A stretch of DNA of 64,000 bases from Streptomyces griseoviridis (GTDB lineage: Bacteria > Actinomycetota > Actinomycetes > Streptomycetales > Streptomycetaceae): the NCBI RefSeq assembly GCF_005222485.1, contig NZ_CP029078.1:1826001-1890000 (forward strand), written 5' to 3'. This document shows, in pieces, positions 16,641 to 24,934 of this stretch. The notes below the pieces were generated by a model, which searched no databases, was not told the DNA's origin, and saw only the letters and a list, made by a program, of their open reading frames with translations. Every line of letters starts with the position of its first letter. Position 1 is the stretch's first letter. Position numbers and translations under genes: made by a program.

Positions 16641-17369
16641 TCAGGCCGGCTCGGTCTCCGGCGCGGGGGACGTCTTCAGGAACCGCAGCCGCGGTCCCGG
16701 GCCCGATCGGCCGCCGCGGCGGTGCAGGGTGCGGGCGGCGAGGTCGCCCGCGAACTGGATGAGCGAGATGACCACGGCGAGGATCGCCACGGTGATCCAC
16801 ATCAGCTCGGTCTCGAAGCGCTGGTAGCCGTAGCGGATGGCGATGTCGCCGAGGCCGCCCGCGCCGACCGTGCCGGCCATCGCCGAGTAGCCGATGAGGG
16901 CGACGACGGTGGTCGTGGTGCTGGAGATGAGCGAGGGCAGCGACTCGGGGACGAGGACCTTGCGTACGATCGTCCAGGTGTTGCCGCCCATCGACTGCAC
17001 GGCCTCGACGAGCCCGCCGTCCACCTCGCGGACGGCCGTCTCGACGAGCCGTGCGAAGAACGGGATGGCGCCGATCGCGAGCGGCACGATGGCGGCCTCG
17101 CGGCCGATGGTGGTGCCGGTGATCCAGCGGGTGAAGCCCATCAGGGCGACCATCAGGATGATGAACGGCATCGACCTGGCGATGTTCACGATCTGCCCGA
17201 TCACCTTGTTGGCGACCACGTTCTGGAGCAGTTCGCCGCGGTCGGTGAGGACCAGCAGGACGCCGAGCGGGAGTCCGGCGACGACGGCGATGAGGGTGGA
17301 CCAGCCGACCATGTAGAGGGTGTCCCAACACGCCTCGGTCAGCAGGGGCTGCATCTCGGACCAGGTCAC
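16641..17369 (-). CDS. metI: Methionine ABC transporter permease
   Basis: A 242-residue integral membrane permease with five predicted helices. The EAA-type coupling loop is VEAVQSMGGNTWTIVRKVLVPES and the typical YSAMAGTVGAGGLGDIAIRYGYQRF follows. It forms the channel with MetN as ATPase and MetQ as receptor. Its ATG overlaps the metN stop by four bases (ATGA). A Pro-rich cytoplasmic tail of about 25 residues ends the protein. Confidence 0.93.
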   Translation of the reverse strand: MTWSEMQPLLTEACWDTLYMVGWSTLIAVVAGLPLGVLLVLTDRGELLQNVVANKVIGQIVNIARSMPFIILMVALMGFTRWITGTTIGREAAIVPLAIGAIPFFARLVETAVREVDGGLVEAVQSMGGNTWTIVRKVLVPESLPSLISSTTTTVVALIGYSAMAGTVGAGGLGDIAIRYGYQRFETELMWITVAILAVVISLIQFAGDLAARTLHRRGGRSGPGPRLRFLKTSPAPETEPA

Positions 17370-18415
17370 TTGGCACCTTCCTTCACCGGCACGGGCTCCT
17401 GCCCGACGACGTCGATCTGGAGTCCCCGCTCGCGCAGGAAGCCGACCGGCACCACGTTGTCCTCGTAGCGGCCGGGCAGTTCGATGCGCATCCGGCCGAT
17501 CTGGAGGCCGCCGACGGTGTCGATGGCCGCGCCCAGGATCGAGATGTCGATGTTGTAGGTGCGGGAGAGCTGGGAGATGACCGGCTGGGTGGCGGCCTCG
17601 CCCTGGAAGGTGACGTCGAGGACGGTGCGGTCGTCGCCGGTCGGCTCGCCGCCGACCGGGAAGAGCGCGGCGGCCAGCTCGGAGCCGGGGGTGGCGAGGA
17701 GTTCGCCGACGGTGCCGGACTCGACGATCCGCCCGTTCTCCATCAGGGCGGCGGAGTCGCAGACCGACTTCACGACGTCCATCTCGTGGGTGATGAGCAG
17801 GACGGTCAGGCCCAGCTGGCGGTTGAGGTCGCGCAGCAGCCGCAGGATGGAGCGGGTGGTCTCGGGGTCGAGGGCGCTGGTCGCCTCGTCGGAGAGCAGC
17901 ACCTTGGGGTCGCCGGCCAGGGCGCGGGCGATGCCGACGCGCTGCTTCTGGCCGCCGGAGAGCTGCGCCGGGTAGGACTTCGCCTTGTCGGCGAGGCCGA
18001 CCAGGTCGAGGAGTTCGAGGGCCTTGCGGGAGCGGTCCTTGCCGGCGTGGCCGAGGATCTCCAGCGGCAGCTCGACGTTGTCCTGGACGGTCCGCGAGGA
18101 GAGCAGGTTGAAGTGCTGGAAGACCATGCCGATGCGGCTGCGGGCCCGCCGCAGCTCGCGGCCGGCCCGCGGGCCGCGCCCGGCGAGGGCGGTGAGGTCG
18201 AGGCCGTCGACCGTCACGGTGCCCTCGGTGGGGCGCTCCAGCAGGTTGACGCAGCGGATGAGCGAGGACTTTCCGGCGCCGGACTGGCCGATCACGCCGA
18301 ACACCTCGCCCTCGCGGACGTGGAGGTCGACGCCGTCGAGGGCGGTGACGTCTCGTCCGCGTGAGCGGTAGACCTTGGTCAGGCCCGTTGTGGTGATCAC
18401 TGGGGTTTCCGTCAC
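17366..18415 (-). CDS. metN: Methionine ABC transporter ATP-binding protein
   Basis: A 349-residue ATPase: Walker A GQSGAGKS at 43-50, signature LSGGQKQRVGIARAL, Walker B VLLSDEATSALD, and H-loop LLITHEMDVV. From about residue 265 it carries the C-terminal NIL domain, which in the characterised E. coli transporter binds methionine and feedback-inhibits transport. First gene of the operon; the next gene overlaps it by four bases. The 375-bp upstream region (18416-18790) holds a possible leader peptide and a hairpin listed separately. Confidence 0.93.
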   Translation of the reverse strand: MTETPVITTTGLTKVYRSRGRDVTALDGVDLHVREGEVFGVIGQSGAGKSSLIRCVNLLERPTEGTVTVDGLDLTALAGRGPRAGRELRRARSRIGMVFQHFNLLSSRTVQDNVELPLEILGHAGKDRSRKALELLDLVGLADKAKSYPAQLSGGQKQRVGIARALAGDPKVLLSDEATSALDPETTRSILRLLRDLNRQLGLTVLLITHEMDVVKSVCDSAALMENGRIVESGTVGELLATPGSELAAALFPVGGEPTGDDRTVLDVTFQGEAATQPVISQLSRTYNIDISILGAAIDTVGGLQIGRMRIELPGRYEDNVVPVGFLRERGLQIDVVGQEPVPVKEGAK

Positions 18416-18631
18416 TGTCGAGGGGCGGGCGTGGGTGGGCCCGTTGCGGTCTCCCGTGCTCGACGCAGGTCGGGGCGCGGGGGCTTTCGGTCAGGGACGC
18501 GACACGGTTCTCGCGGTGGCGGTGGAACCGGGGGAGAACAGGTGCGCGCGGGCGGCTCGCGTCCGGCGGGGCCGCACGTCACGCCACGGCGTCTCGCTTC
18601 GGGGCGCGAGCTCGGGTGGTGCGGGGGCCCT

Positions 18632-18718
18632 CTAGAAGGCGCGCATTCGACCCGTACAACGAGCACCGGGCGTCAGGGTCGCCTCGGTCGCAAGGGTGCG
18701 GCTGCTCGTCGTGGTCAT
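18632..18718 (-). CDS. Possible leader peptide upstream of metNIQ
   Basis: A 28-codon frame from ATG 18718 to TAG, ending GARCTGRMRAF, in the metN leader 220 bp before metN. It contains one Cys and, near its end, one internal Met. No Shine-Dalgarno is visible, but a weak -10-like TTTACT lies a few bases before the ATG, compatible with leaderless translation. Sulfur-amino-acid codons in a short frame before a methionine importer suggest an attenuation-type leader. I did not recognise a SAM riboswitch in the interval. Tentative. Confidence 0.3.
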   Translation of the reverse strand: MTTTSSRTLATEATLTPGARCTGRMRAF

Positions 18719-18752
18719 GCGGTCAGTAAACCAGACCGACGGTCCTGACAGC

Positions 18753-18783
18753 CCGCCGCTGTCCATATGCCGGACAGCGGCGG
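18753..18783. terminator. Terminator after the HAD phosphatase gene
   Basis: Perfect 12-bp stem ccgccgctgtcc/ggacagcggcgg with a 7-base AT-rich loop, eight bases past the HAD gene stop on the minus strand. It insulates that gene from the metNIQ leader. Confidence 0.75.
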
Positions 18784-18790
18784 ACAGGGG

Positions 18791-19441
18791 TCAGGGGCGG
18801 ACGGAGATCTCCACTCCCCCGTCGGTGACCAGTGCGGACAAGGCCGACAGGTCGCGGACCACGAGGTCGGCTACGAGCTCGGCCGCGGTGTGGGTTGTGG
18901 TCAACGCCACGGTGGTCATCCCGGCGGCCCGGCCCGCGAGGAGCCCGGCGGGCGCGTCCTCGAAGACGACGCAGTCGGCCGGGTCGACGCCCAGGGCGCG
19001 GGCGGCGAGCAGATACGGCTCGGGGTCGGGCTTGCCGCGGCGGACGTCGTCGGCGGCGACCATCGTCTTGGGCAGGATGCCGACGGCGCCGAGCCTGGCC
19101 TCGGCCAGCCGCCGGGTGGCGGAGGTGACGACGGCCCAGCGGTCGGCGGGCAGCGAGCCGAGGAACTCCAGGGTGCCGGGCAGCAGCTCCACTCCCCCGC
19201 CCGGCACGTCGGCGACCTCCAGCTCCTCGATCCGCGCGACAGCAGCCGGGACGACGTCGGCGGGCAGCAGGTCGGCGGCTATCTCGGCGGCGGGCCTGCC
19301 GTGCAGTCCGACGCGGGCGAAGTCCTCCGCGGTGACGCCGTACTCCCCGGCCCAGCGGGTCCAGCAGCGGTCCACGGAGGCGAGGGAGGAGACGAGGGTG
19401 CCGTCGTTGTCGAACAGGAGTGCGTGTGCGCGGAGGGTCAT
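18791..19441 (-). CDS. HAD-family phosphatase (beta-phosphoglucomutase/sugar-phosphatase type)
   Basis: A 216-residue haloacid-dehalogenase hydrolase. Motif I is LLFDNDGTLV (nucleophile Asp and acid/base Asp), motif II WAVVTSATR, the motif III lysine is in RRGKPDPEPY, and motif IV is [14 protein letters not shown] helical cap domain lies between motifs I and II, as in phosphoglycolate and small-sugar phosphatases. The substrate is not predictable. I chose ATG 19441 (MTLRAHALLFDNDGT); the frame to 19924 is antisense to the next gene. Confidence 0.87.
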   Translation of the reverse strand: MTLRAHALLFDNDGTLVSSLASVDRCWTRWAGEYGVTAEDFARVGLHGRPAAEIAADLLPADVVPAAVARIEELEVADVPGGGVELLPGTLEFLGSLPADRWAVVTSATRRLAEARLGAVGILPKTMVAADDVRRGKPDPEPYLLAARALGVDPADCVVFEDAPAGLLAGRAAGMTTVALTTTHTAAELVADLVVRDLSALSALVTDGGVEISVRP

Positions 19442-19510
19442 GCCCTCGACCCTACGGGGCACGCCAGGGCCGACACCGTCGGGCCTTTCCGCCCGTAATA
19501 GGGTCGCGGC

Positions 19511-19870
19511 ATGCTTGATGCCCTGACCGTGGTGACCGCCGTCACCGCGCTGCTGCTCGCCGTCTGGTGCGGCTGGGCCGCCTACCGCGACCAGCCCACG
19601 AAGGACTGGCACTTCATCGGGATGGCCGTGGTGTCGCTGCTCGCGACGGTCCAGCTGGTGGTCGGGGTGGTGCAGTTGGCGCGGGGCGAGAAGCCGGAGC
19701 AGGGCACGGCGATCTTCGTCGCGTATCTGCTGGGCGCCTTCGCGTGCGTCCCGGCGGCCGGTTTCATGTCGCTCGCCGAGCGCAGCCGGTGGGGTTCGGT
19801 GACGGCGGCGGCGGGCGGTGTGGTGCTCGCGGTGCTGGAAGTACGGCTGTACGACATCTGGGGAGGCTGA
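19511..19870 (+). CDS. Small four-helix membrane protein, unknown function
   Basis: A 119-residue protein with about four hydrophobic segments (roughly 3-22, 36-57, 65-84, 95-112) and short loops such as RDQPTKDW and ARGEKPEQG. No recognised motif. It is followed after one base by another small membrane protein with a similar layout, so the two form an operon and may work together. Confidence 0.75.
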   Translation: MLDALTVVTAVTALLLAVWCGWAAYRDQPTKDWHFIGMAVVSLLATVQLVVGVVQLARGEKPEQGTAIFVAYLLGAFACVPAAGFMSLAERSRWGSVTAAAGGVVLAVLEVRLYDIWGG

Positions 19871-19871
19871 G

Positions 19872-20300
19872 ATGACCGCCGTGGCGGAAGACAGGCGAAG
19901 GAGCCTCGTCACTGGCCCTGGCATGCTGCTCGTCTGGTTCTACGGGGTGATGGTGGTGGGCGCGCTGTCGCGCTCGGTGTACGAGATCGCCACCAAGTTC
20001 GACCACGCGCCGCTCGCCTACTCGCTGTCCGCGCTGGCCGGTGTGGTGTACGCGTTCATCGCGTACTCGCTGGTGCGCGGCGGTGAGCGGGCCCGCAGGG
20101 CGGCGCTGGTGTGCTGCGCCGCCGAGCTGGCGGGGGTGCTGGTCGTCGGCACCTGGACGCTGCTCGACCGGTCCGCGTTCCCGGAGTCGACCGTGTGGTC
20201 GGACTACGGGATGGGGTACGTGTTCATCCCGGTGCTGCTGCCGCTGTCGGCGCTGTACTGGCTGCGCAGGTCGGCCGCGGCGGACGTCCGGCGGGACTGA
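19872..20300 (+). CDS. Small membrane protein, unknown function
   Basis: A 142-residue protein with four predicted helices, including GMLLVWFYGVMVVGAL and VVYAFIAYSLV, a conserved-looking RSVYEIATKFDHAP loop, and a final helix before a basic tail. ATG 19872 sits right after the stop of the upstream gene; gggaggctgag gives a good ribosome site. The pairing of two small polytopic proteins is its only functional clue. Confidence 0.78.
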   Translation: MTAVAEDRRRSLVTGPGMLLVWFYGVMVVGALSRSVYEIATKFDHAPLAYSLSALAGVVYAFIAYSLVRGGERARRAALVCCAAELAGVLVVGTWTLLDRSAFPESTVWSDYGMGYVFIPVLLPLSALYWLRRSAAADVRRD

Positions 20301-20312
20301 GCCCGCCCGGGT

Positions 20313-20344
20313 GCGCCGCGCGGGCCCCTCGGGTCGCGCGGCGC
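20313..20344. terminator. Convergent hairpin
   Basis: Inverted repeat gcgccgcgc/gcgcggcgc with a 14-base loop between convergent gene ends (membrane-protein operon and acetyltransferase). It probably serves both. Confidence 0.5.
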
Positions 20345-20354
20345 TCGGGCCGCG

Positions 20355-20852
20355 TCAGGCGGTGGCGGCGTAGGCGCCCGCGGCCTTCTCCAGGACGATC
20401 ATCGGTACGCCGTCGGCGCCCTCGGCGGTGCCGACGGTCTCGTAGCCGACGCGGCGGTAGAGGCGGAGGTTGCCCTCGCTGCGGTGGCCGGTGTGCAGCC
20501 GGAAGCGGGTGGCGCCGCGCTCCCGCTCCAGGGCGGATTCGGCGGCCCGCAGCAGCCGGGCACCGATGCCGTGGCCCTGGAGGCGGGGGTGGACGCAGAG
20601 TTTGCCGATGGAGGCGGGGCCGTCCTCGTCGAGGTGGCCGCGGACCGAGCCGACGACCTCGTCGCCGAGCCTGGCCACGAAGACGCAGTCGGTGGCCACC
20701 TCGCGGCGGACCTCGTCCAGTGGTTGCACGAGCGGGTCGATGCGGTAGTTGCCGTACAGCGCGGCCTCGCGCTGGAAGCAGAGGTACTGGAGCCTGAAGA
20801 TCTGCTCCACGTCCTGCTCGGTCGCCACCGAGATGGTCACGCTCATGCCCAT
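20355..20852 (-). CDS. GNAT-family N-acetyltransferase
   Basis: A 165-residue acetyltransferase starting MGMSVTISVATEQD. Acetyl-CoA-binding motif A is IGKLCVHPRLQGHGIGARLL (Q/RxxGxG/A loop), followed by the RRVGYETVGT strand-loop typical of the fold. Substrate unknown. ATG 20852 is preceded by GGGAGG at 9 bases; ATG 20846 is an alternative. Confidence 0.82.
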   Translation of the reverse strand: MGMSVTISVATEQDVEQIFRLQYLCFQREAALYGNYRIDPLVQPLDEVRREVATDCVFVARLGDEVVGSVRGHLDEDGPASIGKLCVHPRLQGHGIGARLLRAAESALERERGATRFRLHTGHRSEGNLRLYRRVGYETVGTAEGADGVPMIVLEKAAGAYAATA

Positions 20853-21032
20853 GTGCGCACGCCTCCCGCTCACCTGATCGCCGGTTGTTCCCACTCCTAT
20901 CCCCGCACCGGCCGGGCCGCAACCTCCGGATCCGGCTTTCCTCGCGGACAACCGCGGCATCGGGAACGTTCCGGGTCAGAGCCGCCCTGTGAGATGGCCG
21001 ACTGCCGGGCTCCGGCGTCCCGTGGTACGCGT

Positions 21033-21063
21033 CCGGCCGCCCGGCGGTGGGCCGGGCGGCCGG
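21033..21063. terminator. Terminator after the glycerophosphodiesterase gene
   Basis: Perfect 12-bp stem ccggccgcccgg/ccgggcggccgg with a 7-base loop, 25 bp past the minus-strand stop at 21088. Confidence 0.65.
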
Positions 21064-21087
21064 TCGTCGGCGCTGACGGGCGGGGTG

Positions 21088-22251
21088 TCAGCCCTTGAGG
21101 AAGTCGGCGCGGGCGAGCACCCCGGTGTCGGCGTTGTCGGTGAAGACGCCGTCGATGCCGGTGGCGAAGTAGGCGTGGAAGGCGCCGAACGGGTCGCCGT
21201 AGCCGTCCGCGGCGGCGCCCTTGCGGTACTCCGTCGGCAGGAACGGGTTCTCGTTGCGCATCGTGTACGGGTGCAGGATCAGGCCGACCTTGTGGGCGTC
21301 CCTGACCAGGGTGCTGGGGGTGCCGAGGCTGCCGTCGGCCTTCCTCGGGATCACCAGGTCGAGGGTGGGGCCGATGCCCTGGGCGTATCCGGCGATCTCG
21401 CGCAGCCCGCCGGGGGTGATCAGGTCGTCGACGGTGCGCGGGTCACCGGTCTCGACGAAGTCCCAGGGGCGGGTGCCCGCGCCGGAGAGCAGGACCACCA
21501 GCGGGTTGTCGACCAGGGTGTTGAGGCGCTGGACGCCGGTGGGCTCGAACGACTGGAGGACGACCGGAGAGTTCCGCTTGTCCTTGCCGTGCTTGTGGAG
21601 GATTTTGGCGACCCGCTCCTCCAGGCCGAGGCCGAGCCCCCGGAAGTAGGTGGGGTGCTTGGTCTCGGGGTAGATCCACACCTGCCTGCCGCGCTTGCGG
21701 GTCTGCTCGTCCTGCCACTTCAGGACCTCTTCGAAGGTGGGGATCTCCCAGCGGCCGTCGTAGAGCCGGTTGTGCGGGCGGTTGGCCGGGATGCGTTCGG
21801 TCGCCCGCAGCGTCTTCAGTTCGGCGAGCGTGAAGTCCTCGGTGAACCAGCCGGTGGTGGGCACGCCGTCCAGCGTCTTGGTGGTCCTGCGGTCGGCGAA
21901 CTCGGCGTGGTCGGCGACGTCGGTGGTGCCGCCGATCTCCGGTTCGTGACGGCACACCAGATGGCCGTCCCTGGTGGGCACCAGGTCGCCGGCCTCGACG
22001 ATGTCGGCGCCCAGGTCGAGGGCGAGCTGGTAGGAGCCGAAGGTGTGCTCGGGGCGGTAGCCGCTGGCGCCCCGGTGGCCGATGATCGTCGGCCTGGGCA
22101 GGCCGGCGAGGCCGCCGCCGGGCCGCGGTCCCGCCGCCGCCGCGGTGCCGCCGAGCCCGAGGACCGCCCCGCCCGCGCCGAGGACCGCGGCGCCCAGCAG
22201 CGCCCGCCGTCCGGTCCCGCCCGTCCGCTCGTCCGACCCCTGCGTCGCCAT
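21088..22251 (-). CDS. Secreted glycerophosphodiester phosphodiesterase
   Basis: A 387-residue enzyme that hydrolyses glycerophosphodiesters to glycerol-3-phosphate and alcohols. The N-terminus has a twin-arginine signal (TGRRALLGAAVLGAGGAVLG). The GDPD TIM-barrel follows: IIGHRGASGYRPEHT near residue 55 with the catalytic His, then EAGDLVPTRDGHLVCRHEP with the metal-ligand acidic residue and second His, and WIYPETKHP. It ends with DGVFTDNADTGVLARADFL. The length matches GlpQ-type periplasmic enzymes. Expected to scavenge phosphate or glycerol from lipids or teichoic-type polymers outside the cell. Start ATG 22251 chosen for the intact Tat signal. Confidence 0.9.
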   Translation of the reverse strand: MATQGSDERTGGTGRRALLGAAVLGAGGAVLGLGGTAAAAGPRPGGGLAGLPRPTIIGHRGASGYRPEHTFGSYQLALDLGADIVEAGDLVPTRDGHLVCRHEPEIGGTTDVADHAEFADRRTTKTLDGVPTTGWFTEDFTLAELKTLRATERIPANRPHNRLYDGRWEIPTFEEVLKWQDEQTRKRGRQVWIYPETKHPTYFRGLGLGLEERVAKILHKHGKDKRNSPVVLQSFEPTGVQRLNTLVDNPLVVLLSGAGTRPWDFVETGDPRTVDDLITPGGLREIAGYAQGIGPTLDLVIPRKADGSLGTPSTLVRDAHKVGLILHPYTMRNENPFLPTEYRKGAAADGYGDPFGAFHAYFATGIDGVFTDNADTGVLARADFLKG

Positions 22252-22370
22252 CCCGCGCCTCCTGCCGTCGTCTTCACCGGTGCGCGCCGATCGTAGGGGC
22301 GCGCACATGACACGAGGGAGACCTCGGCGGGAACGCGCGGGTGGTTCGGGATGTCGGCTGGAAGCGGACC

Positions 22371-22432
22371 GCCGGTTCCCGCCGCGCCGCCCGGGGCTGG
22401 CGCGCGGACCGGGCGGCGCGGCGGGAACCGGC
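22371..22432. repeat. 24-bp perfect inverted repeat (large hairpin)
   Basis: Arms at 22371-22394 and 22409-22432 are exact reverse complements over 24 bp (beginning gccggttcccgccg) around a 14-base loop. It lies in the 415-bp region between the divergent phosphodiesterase and acyltransferase genes, 120 bp upstream of the former's start. No T tract follows. The rest of the region holds only the two promoters, including a repeated ttgactttc just before the acyltransferase. Confidence 0.85.
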
Positions 22433-22666
22433 GCTGTGGGCACACCTGTTCACCCGTTCGCCGGAGGCGACCTCCGTCACATGCGGCGGGGCGCGCGAGG
22501 GCCGTGCCGCACGGTCGCGTCGCAGGTAAACCCGCGTCAACTTCACGTAAGACCTCGGTGAACCCGATGTGCGCGACCCGCTGATCCGCGAGTATCGTCC
22601 TCACCTGCACAGACTCATACTGCTTTCCTTGACTTTCGTTGACTTTCCTCGACACCGGAGGGCCCG

Positions 22667-23338
22667 TTGTCCCGCTTCGTGTTCATCAAGGCAGTGCTCG
22701 GACCGATCATGCGCCTGATGTTCCGCCCACAGGTGGAGGGCGCGGAGCGCATCCCGGGAGACGGCCCCGTCATCCTGGCGGGCAACCACCTCACGTTCAT
22801 CGACTCGATGATCCTGCCGCTGGTCTGCGACCGTCAGGTCGTCTTCATCGGCAAGGACGAGTACGTCACCGGCAAGGGGTTCAAGGGCCGTCTGATGGCC
22901 TGGTTCTTCACCGGCGTCGGCATGGTCCCGGTGGACCGGGACGGCGCGGGCGGCGGGGTGGCCGCGCTGATGACCGGCCGGCGCATCCTCGAGGAGGGCC
23001 GGATGTTCGGCATCTACCCCGAGGGCACCCGCTCGCCCGACGGCCGGCTGTACCGGGGCCGCACCGGCATCGCGCGGCTGACGCTGATGACCGGGGCGCC
23101 GGTGGTGCCGTTCGCGATGATCGGCACCGACAAGCTCCAGCCCGGCGGCTCGGGCCTGCCCCGCCCCGGCCGGGTGACGGTGCGGTTCGGCGAGGCGATG
23201 GAGTTCTCCCGGTACGAGGGCATGGACCGGGACCGCTATGTGCTGCGGGCCGTGACGGACTCCGTGATGACCGAGGTCATGCGGCTCTCCGGCCAGGAAT
23301 ACGTGGACATGTACGCCACCAAGGCGAAAGCCGCTTAG
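22667..23338 (+). CDS. 1-acylglycerol-3-phosphate O-acyltransferase (PlsC family)
   Basis: A 223-residue lysophospholipid acyltransferase that should place the second acyl chain on lysophosphatidate at the membrane. Motif I is GNHLTFIDS (HX4D), motif II lies around GKDEYVTGKGFKGRL, motif III is YPEGTRSPDGRLYRG, and motif IV is GAPVVPFAMIG. The start is a TTG at 22667, set by GGAGGG 6 bases upstream; no ATG or GTG upstream fits. It is divergent from the phosphodiesterase gene. The function as a glycerolipid enzyme is likely, but paralogues in actinomycetes may acylate other lipids. Confidence 0.88.
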   Translation: MSRFVFIKAVLGPIMRLMFRPQVEGAERIPGDGPVILAGNHLTFIDSMILPLVCDRQVVFIGKDEYVTGKGFKGRLMAWFFTGVGMVPVDRDGAGGGVAALMTGRRILEEGRMFGIYPEGTRSPDGRLYRGRTGIARLTLMTGAPVVPFAMIGTDKLQPGGSGLPRPGRVTVRFGEAMEFSRYEGMDRDRYVLRAVTDSVMTEVMRLSGQEYVDMYATKAKAA

Positions 23339-23349
23339 GCTTCTCGAGC

Positions 23350-23391
23350 GGGTGCGGGCCGTGCGCGACCGACCGCGCGCGGCCCGCACCC
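23350..23391. terminator. Convergent terminator
   Basis: Stem gggtgcgggccg/cggcccgcaccc (12 bp, extendable through an inner gcgcg pairing) between the acyltransferase stop and the convergent MFS gene stop. Confidence 0.75.
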
Positions 23392-23395
23392 GTGC

Positions 23396-24934
23396 TCACG
23401 CCTGCGGACGGTCGCCCTGGCCGCCGTCGAGGCGTTGGCCGCGCAGCATGAACCAGGCCGCGACCGCCGTCGCGAGCAGCACCACCGCGCCCGCGCCCGC
23501 CGCCAGGCTGAGGCCGTCCACGAAGGACTGCCGTGCCGACGTCAGCAGCGCCTCGGCCGGACCGGCGGGCAGCCCCGCCGCCGCCTCCACGGCACCGCCG
23601 AGCGACTCGTGCGCGCTCTCCGGTGTCCCGGCGGGCGACGGGAAGCCCCGGTAGACGCCCGTGACGATCGAGCCGAGGACGGCGATACCGAGCGCCGCGC
23701 CCAGTTCGTACGCGGTCTCCGAGACCGCCGAGGCCGATCCGGCCTCCTCGGTCGGGACGGTGGAGAGGATCACGTCGGCCGTCACCGTGAAGGAGAAGCC
23801 CGCGCCCACGCCGACGACCAACAGCGCGGCGCCCAGCACCGGATAGCCGGTCGACTGGTCCAGCGTCGTCAGGGCGCCCAGCGCGAGGCCGATCGCGGCG
23901 AGGCCGCCGACCACCACCGAGCGGACCGAGAAGCGCCGGGCCGCGCGCCCGGCGACCAGGCCGGCCACCACCGCGCCGACGGCGGCGGGCAGTTCGGCCA
24001 GGCCCGCCTCGAACGGGCGCCTGCCCTGGACGAGTTGCAGGTACTGGGAGAGGAAGAACACCAGTCCCGCCAGGCCGAAGATGGTCAGCAGGTCGGCGAG
24101 GACCGCGCCGCTGAAGCCGCGGTTGCGGAACAGCCGCATGTCCAGCAGCGGTGTCGGCAGGGTGAGTTGGCGGCGGACGAACCAGTAGAGGGCCGCCGCG
24201 CCCAGCACGCCGATCGCGAGCGTGGCCCAGGCGAAGCCGTGGGTGGCGGCCTCCTTGACCGCGTAGACGACGGCGATCATGCCGACCAGCGAGAGGGCGA
24301 CGCTGGCCAGGTCCCAGGGGCCCGGATTGGCGTTCTTCGACTCGGGCAGCAGCTTGACGCCGACCACGACCAGGACCGCCATCACCGGCAGGTTGATCAG
24401 GAAGACCGAGCCCCACCAGAAGTGTTCGAGCAGGAATCCGCCGACGATCGGGCCGACGGCGGTGCCGGCCGACGCGGCGGCGCCCCAGATGCCGATGGCG
24501 AGGCTGCGCTCGCGCGGGTCGTGGAAGAGGTTGCGGATCAGGGCGAGGGTGGCCGGCATCAGCGTCGCGCCCGCGACACCGAGCAGGGCGCGCGCCAGGA
24601 TCAGCATCTCGGGCGTCGCCGCGTAGGCGTTGAGGACGGAGAGCCCGCCGAACGCGGTGGCGCCGATGAGCAGGATCCGCTTGCGGCCGATGCGGTCGCC
24701 GAGGCTGCCCATGGAGACCAGCAGTCCGGCGATGACGAACGAGTAGACGTCGCCGATCCACAGGAGCTGGGTGCCGGTGGGTTCGAGGTCCTCGCTGATG
24801 TAGGGGGTGGCGAGGCCGAGGACGGTCGCGTCGACGGCCACCAGCAGCACGGCGAGCACGAGGACGGACAGCGCGAGCCACCGGCCCGGACGCGGTGCCG
24901 CCTCGGTCGTGGCGGGCCGCAGGGTGCTGGTCAT
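23396..24934 (-). CDS. DHA2-type MFS multidrug exporter (14 TM)
   Basis: A 512-residue major facilitator with 14 predicted helices, as in EmrB/QacA. Motif A between TM2 and TM3 is GSLGDRIGRKRILLIG, the TM1 region has VAVDATVLGLATPYI, and the antiporter motif C region is GTAVGPIVGGFLLEHFWW. It should export drugs or metabolites against protons. ATG 24934 overlaps the stop of the upstream TetR gene (ATGA), so the repressor is made first on the same mRNA. Ligand unknown. Confidence 0.9.
   Translation of the reverse strand: MTSTLRPATTEAAPRPGRWLALSVLVLAVLLVAVDATVLGLATPYISEDLEPTGTQLLWIGDVYSFVIAGLLVSMGSLGDRIGRKRILLIGATAFGGLSVLNAYAATPEMLILARALLGVAGATLMPATLALIRNLFHDPRERSLAIGIWGAAASAGTAVGPIVGGFLLEHFWWGSVFLINLPVMAVLVVVGVKLLPESKNANPGPWDLASVALSLVGMIAVVYAVKEAATHGFAWATLAIGVLGAAALYWFVRRQLTLPTPLLDMRLFRNRGFSGAVLADLLTIFGLAGLVFFLSQYLQLVQGRRPFEAGLAELPAAVGAVVAGLVAGRAARRFSVRSVVVGGLAAIGLALGALTTLDQSTGYPVLGAALLVVGVGAGFSFTVTADVILSTVPTEEAGSASAVSETAYELGAALGIAVLGSIVTGVYRGFPSPAGTPESAHESLGGAVEAAAGLPAGPAEALLTSARQSFVDGLSLAAGAGAVVLLATAVAAWFMLRGQRLDGGQGDRPQA

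Noticed and set aside
17370..17376. 550-codon frame ending in metQ and beginning before metI
   Set aside because: The N-terminal half is an out-of-frame reading of metI. The lipoprotein signal and GTG at 16554 define the true gene.
18416..18790. Possible SAM riboswitch before metNIQ
   Set aside because: The conserved SAM-I or SAM-IV core sequences are not apparent by eye. A covariance-model scan would settle it.
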